From positions 1-6,846 of the forward strand of contig JAHFVB010000275.1 in the NCBI GenBank assembly GCA_023264755.1: a stretch of DNA of 6,846 nt. The letters are read 5' to 3'. The stretch comes from Mycobacterium sp. Lineage in GTDB: Bacteria > Actinomycetota > Actinomycetes > Mycobacteriales > Mycobacteriaceae. Below, in pieces: positions 1-4,986 of the stretch (its first letter is position 1; each line of letters starts with the position of its first letter). Below the pieces are notes generated by a model. It saw only the letters and a program-made list of their open reading frames with translations, did not search any database and was not told the DNA's origin. The position numbers were made by a program, and so were the translations under genes.

Positions 1-857
1 TCCTCGATCCACTTCAGCGCCGAGGGCACCTTGCGTGCGGCGAGCAGGAGGCACATGTCCTCGCGCATCGGCACCACCTTCTGGCCGAAGCCGCCGCCGG
101 TGTCGCGCATGATGACTCGGACCCGGTGGGCGGGAATTCCGAGTAGCCGGGCCGAGAAGGCCCGTAGTTCGTGGGGTGTCTGGGTCGAGGCCCAGACGGT
201 GAGTTCGGCTGTGCTGGAGGACCATTCGACGACCATGCCACGGGTTTCCATGGGCACCGGGACATACATCTGTTGGTAGACGTGCTCTTGGACGACGTGC
301 GCCGCGTTGGCGAACAGTTCTTCGTCCGGCGGCATGCCGGCCATCCCACCCGCGACGTTGTCGGGATAGGCGGCGTGCACGGTCGCGTCCGAGTCCCGGG
401 CCCTGCGGAAGTCGGCCACCGCGGGCAGCGGCGCGTAGTCGACCTCGACGAGATCCACGGCATCCTCGGCGAGGTACCGATCGTCGGCGATCACCAGCGC
501 GACCGGGTCGCCGACGAACTTCACCTCTCCCTCGGCCAGCGGTGGACGCGGGGTGTCGGGGATGTCCTTGCCCGCGACGGCGTGCCAGGCCTCCCTGACG
601 TCCGGATTCAGGTCGGCGGCGGTGAACACCGCGTGGACGCCGGGCAGGGCCAGGGCCGCGGTGGCGTCGATGCCCTCGATGGTCGCGTGGGCGTAGGGGC
701 TGCGCACGAAGCAGGCGTGCAGCATGCCGGGGCGCGTGACGTCGTCGACGAAGGTGCCCTTGCCGGTGAGCAGTCGATCGTCCTCGACGCGCGCGACTCT
801 GGTGCCGGCGTATCGGGGCACGACCGACTCGGCGGAAGGTGTGGTGGCGGTGCTCAC
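1..857 (-). CDS. CoxL-like molybdopterin-binding subunit (xanthine dehydrogenase / aerobic CO dehydrogenase superfamily), partial, 3' end outside window
   Basis: This is the large catalytic subunit of a molybdenum hydroxylase, which would oxidise a small molecule at a Mo-pterin centre and pass electrons to FAD and Fe-S subunits. Only 285 residues lie in the window; family members are usually about 750-800. The N-terminus has the superfamily opening RVEDDRLLTGKGTFVDDV (23-40), followed by the a/b hammerhead domain (about 33-145, including GEVKFVGDPVALVIADD). The cofactor domain then begins with TQTPHELR (226-232) and the pterin-contacting DTGGGFGQK (252-260). The start is GTG at 857. An in-frame TGA lies 24 bases upstream, so no longer reading is possible; GGGGAG sits about 11 bases before the GTG. 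The motif usually written MEPRG reads METRG here (203-207). The signature that separates true CO dehydrogenase (AYRCSFR) from related enzymes (AYRGAGR) lies outside the window, so the substrate is unknown. The iron-sulfur and FAD subunits are not upstream and may lie downstream. Confidence 0.9.
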   Translation of the reverse strand, partial: MSTATTPSAESVVPRYAGTRVARVEDDRLLTGKGTFVDDVTRPGMLHACFVRSPYAHATIEGIDATAALALPGVHAVFTAADLNPDVREAWHAVAGKDIPDTPRPPLAEGEVKFVGDPVALVIADDRYLAEDAVDLVEVDYAPLPAVADFRRARDSDATVHAAYPDNVAGGMAGMPPDEELFANAAHVVQEHVYQQMYVPVPMETRGMVVEWSSSTAELTVWASTQTPHELRAFSARLLGIPAHRVRVIMRDTGGGFGQKVVPMREDMCLLLAARKVPSALKWIE

Positions 858-893
858 CGGGCCGTTCGCTCCCCTCGATCACTTTCGCGGGTA

Positions 894-909
894 AGTGACG
901 GGCGTCACT
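894..909. promoter_or_regulatory. Perfect inverted repeat, candidate operator in the CoxL-like gene leader
   Basis: AGTGACG-GG-CGTCACT is a perfect 7+7 inverted repeat with a 2-base spacer. It lies about 37 bases upstream of the GTG at 857, in the gap between the P450-like gene and the CoxL-like gene. Its size and symmetry fit a dimeric TetR- or GntR-type repressor site. No regulator gene is in the window, so the binding protein is unknown. There is no T-tract on either side, which argues against an intrinsic terminator. Confidence 0.45.
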
Positions 910-929
910 CGTCGCTGCGAAGTTCCGCT

Positions 930-935
930 AGCGTA
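930..935 (-). promoter_or_regulatory. Candidate -10 element for the CoxL-like gene
   Basis: Read on the minus strand the hexamer is TACGCT, matching the mycobacterial TANNNT pattern. Transcription would begin near 923. That gives a leader of about 65 bases and places the inverted repeat at 894-909 just downstream of the start point, where a bound repressor could block elongation. No convincing -35 hexamer was found 16-18 bases upstream, so this is a weak call. Confidence 0.25.
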
Positions 936-1025
936 CAAGAGAAGCGCAATGGCGAAAAGCGAGAGTGACATTTCCGCTGGTCGGCACGCCACCCGTCGGA
1001 CTGCTCGGGTTCGGTTCTGGGGCGG

Positions 1026-1343
1026 CTACCGGTGCCGCGTAGCGCCTTCGAAGCGGTGCGCCAGCGCCAGCATGGCCGCGACGGCCAGTTTGATCTCTTC
1101 GGCGGTCAGGTCGAGGCCCGCGACTCCGATGAGGATGAGCTCGGACAGCAAGTCGTCGGAGGTACGGCAGCACCGGTCCGCGATCATCATGTCCACGTAG
1201 GCATCGAGGGCCTCGTGCGAGCGGCGCTCGCCGAGTTCGGCCGCCCACTGCGCTAGCAGGTTCCAGTCCGAGGCCGGGAAGCCGAGCCGAGCGCACATGG
1301 CCCGAACCGAACGGGTCTCGTCGACGTGATGCGGCATGCTCAT
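1026..1343 (-). CDS. Short cytochrome P450-like protein (middle-of-P450 segment only, no heme site), 105 aa
   Basis: The 105-residue product resembles only the central helical part of actinobacterial cytochromes P450. SVRAMCARLGFPASDWNLLAQWA (12-34) matches the P450 stretch usually written as LGVPAED..LFRRW. ALDAYVDMMIADR then DDLLSELI then LTAEEIKLAVAAML (46-92) match the helices leading into helix I. Typical P450s have about 400 residues. This one lacks the N-terminal part, the helix I AGxxT oxygen-activating motif, ExxR and the heme-ligating Cys loop, so it cannot be a working P450 alone. The start at 1343 is well supported by GGAGG at 1351-1355, 7 bases before the ATG; a longer in-frame reading to 1523 is Arg/Ser-rich and looks non-coding. 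It may be a decayed P450 remnant, a regulatory or partner protein, or a small family derived from P450. The intact start signal and open frame argue against simple decay. Confidence 0.7.
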   Translation of the reverse strand: MSMPHHVDETRSVRAMCARLGFPASDWNLLAQWAAELGERRSHEALDAYVDMMIADRCCRTSDDLLSELILIGVAGLDLTAEEIKLAVAAMLALAHRFEGATRHR

Positions 1344-1350
1344 GGTTTGG

Positions 1351-1368
1351 CCTCCGGTGTCGATGCTA
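1351..1368 (-). promoter_or_regulatory. Ribosome binding site and candidate -10 for the P450-like gene
   Basis: On the minus strand TAGCAT (1363-1368, TANNNT type) is followed 7 bases later by GGAGG (1351-1355), then 7 bases later by the ATG at 1343. The Shine-Dalgarno sequence is strong and fixes the start. If the -10 is used, transcription starts near 1356 and the leader is only about 13 bases. No clear -35 was seen. The rest of the gap up to 1527 holds a 13-bp palindrome at 1471-1483 (CGGACGTCGTCCG), a possible weak hairpin after the sulfotransferase stop but without a T-tract. Confidence 0.45.
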
Positions 1369-1527
1369 GGCCGAACTCGCGCCGGCGTGGGCGGTCCGCT
1401 CGACGGCCAATGGCCCCAACGGAAGCGCCGGACGACGCTTCGAAGGCCCGCTGAGCAGCAACGACTTTGGCGGACGTCGTCCGATTCCAGGCGGCCCGTG
1501 GTGCGGGCGCGTGACGAAGGCAACTGT

Positions 1528-2766
1528 TCAGTTGCCCACGAAACGCCCGCGGTAGGCCCCGAAGCGGTCGGCGAGCTCGGCTACGTCGAGCCCGAGTTCG
1601 GCCGGGGCGTAGCTGACCCCGCCGTGGCGGCCGCGCGGATGTGCGGCGCAGAACCCCGCCATCGCCGCCTTGGCGCGCTCGTCGAGGGGCTGTCCGGCCA
1701 GGGCGTAGATCGCGGCGACGGTGCCTTGCTCGTCGGCCATGAAGTCGTCGAACGTCACGTCGATGGACTGAGCGGCCGGCAGTAGGTCGCGCTCGCGCAG
1801 ACAGCCGTCGAGGAGCGCATCGGCGCGGTCGACCCAATGGCGGGAGAGCTTGACCGGGTCGGGGTGGTCGCACGCCATCCGGGCCGAGTAGCAGATCATC
1901 GTCGCCATCGATTGCACGACCTCGACCGGGTCTCGATGCGTCACGACGAAGGTGGCGTCGGGGAAGGTCTTGACGAGCACCGGGAACTGCTCGAGGTGCT
2001 GGGGAGACTTCAACACCCAGCGGGTGCCGCCGCGCAGAAACTGCATCGCCTGCATCGACCGCTTGAGGTAGGCGTACGACTGCGTTTGGTCGCGCGACTT
2101 GTAGTGCGCGCCGTAGTCCGGAACGTGGTGGGTGGTTTCGAACAGCATGCCGGAGACGTCGTTGGCCAGCAGTTGGATTTCTTCGTGGGCGTGGTCGACG
2201 GTCATCTCGTGCATGCGCTTGAACTCGGGCATCGAGGTGTTGACGATGTCCAGCCCGGCCGCGCAGCGGTCCCGGCGCGGCTGCGGGGCGGGTTCGTCGG
2301 GCGCGGGGAAGGGTTCGAGGCTTTCCCAGTAGGGCAGGTACCGGATTGCCGGGTCGGCGGCGATCAGGTTGTGCAGATGGGTGGTGCCGGTGCGGGGTAA
2401 CCCGCAGATGATGATGGGCCGCTCGATCGCGACGTCGTCGATCTCCGGATGGGCGGCGACGAGCGCTTCCAGTCGTAGCCGGTTGACCAGGTGTCCCACC
2501 AGTTGTTCGAACGCCATCGCCGTGCCCACGTCGGAAAGCTCGGCCTGCGAGACGAGCGAGCCACACAACACCTCGAGCCGCTCCCGGAAGGACGGGTCGC
2601 CCCAGTCATCGAGTCCCGTACGCTCGATTGCCGTCCGCTGCAACATGTCCGGGCTCAGAGTAAGCGTCGCACCATACGCCGCGAGGCCGGCGCGCATCGG
2701 CCGCGCCGCCTCCGGGAAGCGCGGCTGGGCCAGGTCGGTGAGGTGGATGGGCGCGGGCCGGCTCAT
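1528..2766 (-). CDS. PAPS-dependent sulfotransferase family protein
   Basis: The 412-residue product has the hallmarks of the large bacterial sulfotransferase family (Sulfotransfer_3 type), which moves a sulfuryl group from PAPS to a hydroxyl acceptor. The PAPS 5'-phosphosulfate loop is PIIICGLPRTGTTHLHNL (117-134), WVLKSPQHL (250-258) is a conserved family motif, and the 3'-phosphate binding motif is VVTHRDPVEVVQSM (274-287) with Ser286. No signal peptide or membrane segment is evident, so it is probably cytoplasmic. ATG at 2766 is chosen because it overlaps the stop of the upstream DUF1214 gene as ATGA, with GAGG (2774-2777) 7 bases before it. The frame is open further upstream, but that extension is Arg/His-rich and antiparallel to no known family; it is simply the DUF1214 gene read in another frame. 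Mycobacterial relatives act on lipids, glycolipids or sterol-like alcohols; the acceptor here cannot be deduced. A carrier or noncatalytic role is not excluded. Confidence 0.88.
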   Translation of the reverse strand: MSRPAPIHLTDLAQPRFPEAARPMRAGLAAYGATLTLSPDMLQRTAIERTGLDDWGDPSFRERLEVLCGSLVSQAELSDVGTAMAFEQLVGHLVNRLRLEALVAAHPEIDDVAIERPIIICGLPRTGTTHLHNLIAADPAIRYLPYWESLEPFPAPDEPAPQPRRDRCAAGLDIVNTSMPEFKRMHEMTVDHAHEEIQLLANDVSGMLFETTHHVPDYGAHYKSRDQTQSYAYLKRSMQAMQFLRGGTRWVLKSPQHLEQFPVLVKTFPDATFVVTHRDPVEVVQSMATMICYSARMACDHPDPVKLSRHWVDRADALLDGCLRERDLLPAAQSIDVTFDDFMADEQGTVAAIYALAGQPLDERAKAAMAGFCAAHPRGRHGGVSYAPAELGLDVAELADRFGAYRGRFVGN

Positions 2767-3881
2767 GCGGACGCCTCGGCAAGGTTCACCACGCGGCACA
2801 CCGGACGGGCCGGGGTCTGCTCCGGCAGGAACCAGCGCAGCCAGATGAGCCCCTTGCGGTGTCCGGCGGTGGAGACCCAGTTCGGATGGCCGGGATCCTG
2901 GTCGCTGATCACGACGCGCCACGATCCGTCGGCCTCGTAAGTGATTTCGGCGCCGTTGATGGTGACGCGCTCGCTGGTGAAGTCGTAGGTGTGCAGGAAC
3001 GGGTTCCACAGACACAGATTCCAGAAGGCGCACTCCGGGGAGCTGCCCTCGACGACCAGCGCCTGGCCGGGTTCGAGCTCGAAGGCGCCCATGGCGTACG
3101 AGGCGTCGCCGGCCGCCCAGCCGTAGGTCTGCGTGGGAACCGGGTACGGCTGGTGAATCTCGTTGGGCGGCTCCACCTTCGTCGGGAGGAACGACAACTG
3201 CTCGTGTAGCCAGGTCCGCGCCGCGCGCAGCCGCCTGGTCATGTCGGCGCGGTCCTCGTGGCGGCGCTGAGGGGCGTCGACGGCTTCGATCTTCCAGTGC
3301 GCGCGCCGGGCGGTGTCGCGGGCGGTGACGTAGTCGCGTGTCAGTGCGAACACCGCGTCGGGTTCCAGCTTGAGCCAGCTGCCGGTCGGCGGCGTCGGGC
3401 TGATGGTGAATTCGAAGTTGCCGTCCTCGTCGAACTCCAGTGCGCGGTCGTTGATCGTGTCGACGATGCGGTCGCTGTACCGTCCGTCGTCCGGTCCCCC
3501 GTAGACCGTCATCGACAGGTAGACCGAGTCGCCGCGATTGCCCGTGACGCGGTAGGTCCGGTTCGGGTCGATGGGGCAGAGTTGGTAGAAGGCATCGGAA
3601 TTGTCACCGCCCCACTTCAGGTACGGGCCGATCACGTCCACCAGCCGCGGGCGTTCCCGCTCGTTCCAGACGTAGGCGTCGACGGCCACCCGAAGCAGGC
3701 TGAACGCCAGTCGGTAGCCGTCGAGCAAGTCGGCTTCAGCCAGCGGTGGGTCCGCGTCGAGCAGCTTTCGTTCGACCGCGCGGACCTCGTCGAGGAGCCC
3801 CCCGAAGGCCGTGGAGAGCGCCGTAGCCAGGTCGGTGGAGGGGTCGGCGGCCGGGTTCGAGTCGGGGTGCGCTTCGGTCAT
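2763..3881 (-). CDS. DUF1214 domain-containing protein
   Basis: The 372-residue product carries a C-terminal DUF1214 domain, recognised by the ending DPGHPNWVSTAGHRKGL then RWFLPEQTPARP (329-360). Before it lie aromatic-rich segments such as YGWAAGDASYAMG (253-265) and ECAFWNLCLWNPFLHTYD (283-300). The N-terminal part (18-75) is predicted helical, followed by a beta-rich middle (110-180, for example RVTGNRGDSVYLSMTVYGG). No signal peptide or membrane span is seen. The family's biochemical function is not established; in mycobacteria such genes often sit beside sulfotransferase, lipid or steroid genes. Here it is translationally coupled to the sulfotransferase (stop and start share ATGA), suggesting the two act together, perhaps on the same hydrophobic substrate; that is inference. 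ATG at 3881 is supported by AGGAG at 3887-3891, 5 bases upstream. Confidence 0.87.
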   Translation of the reverse strand: MTEAHPDSNPAADPSTDLATALSTAFGGLLDEVRAVERKLLDADPPLAEADLLDGYRLAFSLLRVAVDAYVWNERERPRLVDVIGPYLKWGGDNSDAFYQLCPIDPNRTYRVTGNRGDSVYLSMTVYGGPDDGRYSDRIVDTINDRALEFDEDGNFEFTISPTPPTGSWLKLEPDAVFALTRDYVTARDTARRAHWKIEAVDAPQRRHEDRADMTRRLRAARTWLHEQLSFLPTKVEPPNEIHQPYPVPTQTYGWAAGDASYAMGAFELEPGQALVVEGSSPECAFWNLCLWNPFLHTYDFTSERVTINGAEITYEADGSWRVVISDQDPGHPNWVSTAGHRKGLIWLRWFLPEQTPARPVCRVVNLAEASA

Positions 3882-3886
3882 GGGAG

Positions 3887-3932
3887 CTCCTGATCGCGAC
3901 GGTGCGAATCGTTACACGGCATAACGTAATGC
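3887..3932 (-). promoter_or_regulatory. Leader of the DUF1214-sulfotransferase operon: RBS, candidate -10 and imperfect palindrome
   Basis: AGGAG (3887-3891) is the ribosome binding site. Further upstream on the minus strand is TACGTT (3923-3928), a TANNNT -10 candidate. It lies inside a 14-base imperfect palindrome (3919-3932, GCAT/ATGC ends with one mismatched pair). A protein bound there would cover the promoter. No good -35 hexamer was found. The rest of the gap up to the tRNA 3' end at 4015 shows no convincing terminator. Confidence 0.3.
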
Positions 3933-4014
3933 GTCGACGACGTGGAGCGCACGGATTTCTAGGAGTTGGCTGCCCACGTGTCGTAACCGGCGCGGGCGCA
4001 CGCATACCGGCAGG

Positions 4015-4089
4015 TGGAGCCCCCTGTCAGGATTGAACTGACGACCTTTCGCTTACAAGGCGAGTGCTCTACCACTGAGCTAAGGAGGC
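4015..4089 (-). tRNA. tRNA-Thr (anticodon UGU)
   Basis: Read on the minus strand this folds as a 72-base tRNA (4018-4089) followed by a genomically encoded CCA (4015-4017). The acceptor stem GCCTCCT pairs with AGGGGGC with one U-G pair, and the discriminator base is U. The D arm is GCTC-AGTGGTA-GAGC. The anticodon arm is CTCGC-CTTGTAA-GCGAA, with four of five pairs and a C-A mismatch at 27-43. The variable loop is AGGTC and the T arm is GTCAG-TTCAATC-CTGAC. The anticodon TGT reads ACA threonine codons. It lies 25 bases after the stop of the repeat-protein gene on the same strand. No integrase or duplicated tRNA 3' end is present in the window, so there is no sign that it has served as an attachment site. 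Confidence 0.96.
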
Positions 4090-4103
4090 CTGAAGTAGCG
4101 CCA

Positions 4104-4131
4104 AGCCTATCGGGTCACTCGTCGTGGTCGA
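4104..4131 (-). promoter_or_regulatory. Candidate promoter for tRNA-Thr
   Basis: On the minus strand TCGACC (4126-4131, four of six matches to TTGACA) and TAGGCT (4104-4109) are separated by 16 bases. Transcription would begin near 4097, leaving a leader of about 8 bases before the mature 5' end. The -35 overlaps the last codons of the repeat-protein gene. The tRNA could also be transcribed by read-through from that gene. Confidence 0.4.
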
Positions 4132-4843
4132 TGATGCGCTGCGACGGGATGGGTTGGGGAGGCAAGCGCCGGCCGGGCCGTCGACCCGGGAACGGAATCC
4201 GGTCGGCGATGTTGCTCAACGGATTGACCACCGAACTGAGCGTGACCACGGCCTCGCGGAGCGTCTCGATGGTCGGGGCCAGGGCCTCCAAGCCGGGCGC
4301 CAGTCGGTTCAGGGTGTCGGCGACGTCGGCCAACTGTTCGAGCGGCCCGTTTCGGGCGGTGAGCTTGTCCACCAGCCCGCCCTCCGCGAGCAGCCGGTCG
4401 GCCAGCCCGTCCTCGGCCAGCAGGCGCTCGACCAGGCCGTCCTCGTCCAGTAGCTGATCGACGAGCCCACCGGGTTCGATGGCGCGCATCAACCCGCCGT
4501 CCTGCTCGGTGAGCCGGTCGAGCACACCGCCGGGGGCTGTTAGCCGGTCCACCAGCCCGCCTGGGCGCAGTAGCCGATCCAGCGGACCGTCGGGGGCGAG
4601 GGCGCGCCCGAGCGGCTGATCCTCGTCGATCAGATGGGCCAGCCGGTTGGCTCGCACCATGGCGTCGTCGATGCCAAGGAAGTGCGCTACGGACCCCGGA
4701 CCAGCACCGGAACCGGGCTCGCCGAGCGCGCGCTTGGCGACTCCAAGCGCGTTGGTGGCCACGTTCAGGCCTACGTCGGTGACGGCCAGGCCGATGCGCG
4801 CCGGGGCGGTGGCGAGGTCGACCATGGCTTTGCCGAGGTTCAT
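4115..4843 (-). CDS. Decapeptide-repeat protein divergent from phoP (Rv0756c-like, function unknown)
   Basis: The 242-residue product is of unknown function and appears to correspond, by position and length, to M. tuberculosis Rv0756c. Three parts can be seen. Residues 1-40 form an Ala/Leu/Val-rich amphipathic segment beginning MNLGKAMVDLATAPARIGLA, followed by a Gly/Pro linker (41-50). Residues 75-174 are ten tandem 10-residue repeats with the approximate pattern [DG]-G-[LP]-[VL]-[DE]-[RQ]-L-[LT]-[AE]-[EP]; DGLVERLLAE (135-144) is a good example. Residues 175-213 continue as a Leu-rich helical region. The tail (214-242) is Pro/Arg-rich. There is no signal peptide, and the amphipathic repeats could bind a membrane surface, lipid or partner protein; that is inference. 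ATG at 4843 begins 6 bases after a TANNNT -10, suggesting a leaderless mRNA. The gene shares the phoP control region, so PhoP control is plausible. Confidence 0.85.
   Translation of the reverse strand: MNLGKAMVDLATAPARIGLAVTDVGLNVATNALGVAKRALGEPGSGAGPGSVAHFLGIDDAMVRANRLAHLIDEDQPLGRALAPDGPLDRLLRPGGLVDRLTAPGGVLDRLTEQDGGLMRAIEPGGLVDQLLDEDGLVERLLAEDGLADRLLAEGGLVDKLTARNGPLEQLADVADTLNRLAPGLEALAPTIETLREAVVTLSSVVNPLSNIADRIPFPGRRPGRRLPPQPIPSQRIIDHDE
4322..4621 (-). repeat. Ten tandem 30-bp coding units (10-residue repeats)
   Basis: Ten consecutive in-frame 30-base units encode residues 75-174 of the repeat protein without any insertion or deletion in register. Units share Gly/Asp at positions 1-2, Leu near 3-4, an acidic residue at 5, a basic or Gln residue at 6 and Leu at 7. 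The DNA of the units is diverged, so the array is old and held by selection at protein level rather than recently expanded. Confidence 0.85.
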
Positions 4844-4849
4844 CAGCCC

Positions 4850-4855
4850 AGTCTA
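4850..4855 (-). promoter_or_regulatory. -10 element of a probable leaderless promoter for the repeat-protein gene
   Basis: On the minus strand TAGACT fits TANNNT and ends exactly 6 bases before the A of the ATG at 4843, the spacing expected if transcription starts at the initiation codon itself. No Shine-Dalgarno sequence lies between them. Leaderless mRNAs are common in mycobacteria. No -35 match was found 16-18 bases upstream. Confidence 0.55.
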
Positions 4856-4901
4856 TGGCCCTGATCACATCGCACCGGCGGACTTGGCGCGGCGAAGCTT
4901 G

Positions 4902-4942
4902 GCTGTGATGGTGCTGTGAGGAACTCACAGGAAGCTCACAGC
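4902..4942. promoter_or_regulatory. Composite PhoP operator: two PhoP boxes in mirror orientation
   Basis: Four 7-base half-sites read GCTGTGA-N4-GCTGTGA-N5-TCACAGG-N4-TCACAGC (4902-4908, 4913-4919, 4925-4931, 4936-4942). Three are exact copies of TCACAGC or its complement; the third plus-strand one ends in G. M. tuberculosis PhoP is known to bind direct repeats of TCACAGC-like 7-mers separated by 4 bases, so each pair is a full PhoP box with the expected 11-base period. The two boxes face opposite ways and are symmetric about 4922. The right box ends 4 bases before TACGCA (4946-4951), an imperfect -10-like hexamer for phoP, so bound PhoP would cover the -35 region, consistent with autorepression. 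For the divergent gene, the boxes lie about 59-99 bases upstream of its predicted start point. Confidence 0.8.
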
Positions 4943-4969
4943 CGCTACGCAGTCGCAGTCCAAGCGAGT

Positions 4970-4976
4970 GAGAGGA
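4970..4976 (+). promoter_or_regulatory. Ribosome binding site of phoP
   Basis: GAGAGGA ends 10 bases before the ATG at 4987 and 16 before the in-frame ATG at 4993, favouring 4987. An in-frame TGA at 4969-4971 rules out a longer protein. A third ATG at 4982, out of frame, has closer spacing (5 bases) to the same site. Confidence 0.55.
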
Positions 4977-4986
4977 CATTGATGAC

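Noticed and set aside
991..1010. Possible terminator after the P450-like gene (ACCCG/CGGGT arms)
   Set aside because: Only 5-bp arms around a 10-base loop and no T-tract; too weak to call.
949..1200. Plus-strand small open frame starting at 949 with a purine-rich sequence before it
   Set aside because: Most of it is antisense to the P450-like gene and its Arg/Ser/Ala composition resembles shadow frames; no family features.
2767..3033. N-terminal extension of the sulfotransferase to an upstream ATG
   Set aside because: The extra residues are the DUF1214 coding region in another frame. The ATGA overlap and GAGG at good spacing support the start at 2766.
4015..4089. tRNA-Thr as an integration site for a genomic island to its left
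   Set aside because: No integrase, no direct repeat of the tRNA 3' end and no shift in base composition could be seen within the window.
4915..4929. CRP/Cmr-like site (TGTGA...TCACA) in the phoP control region
   Set aside because: The spacer is 5 bases, while the mycobacterial CRP consensus needs 6. The same bases are better explained as inner half-sites of the double PhoP box with 11-base periodicity.
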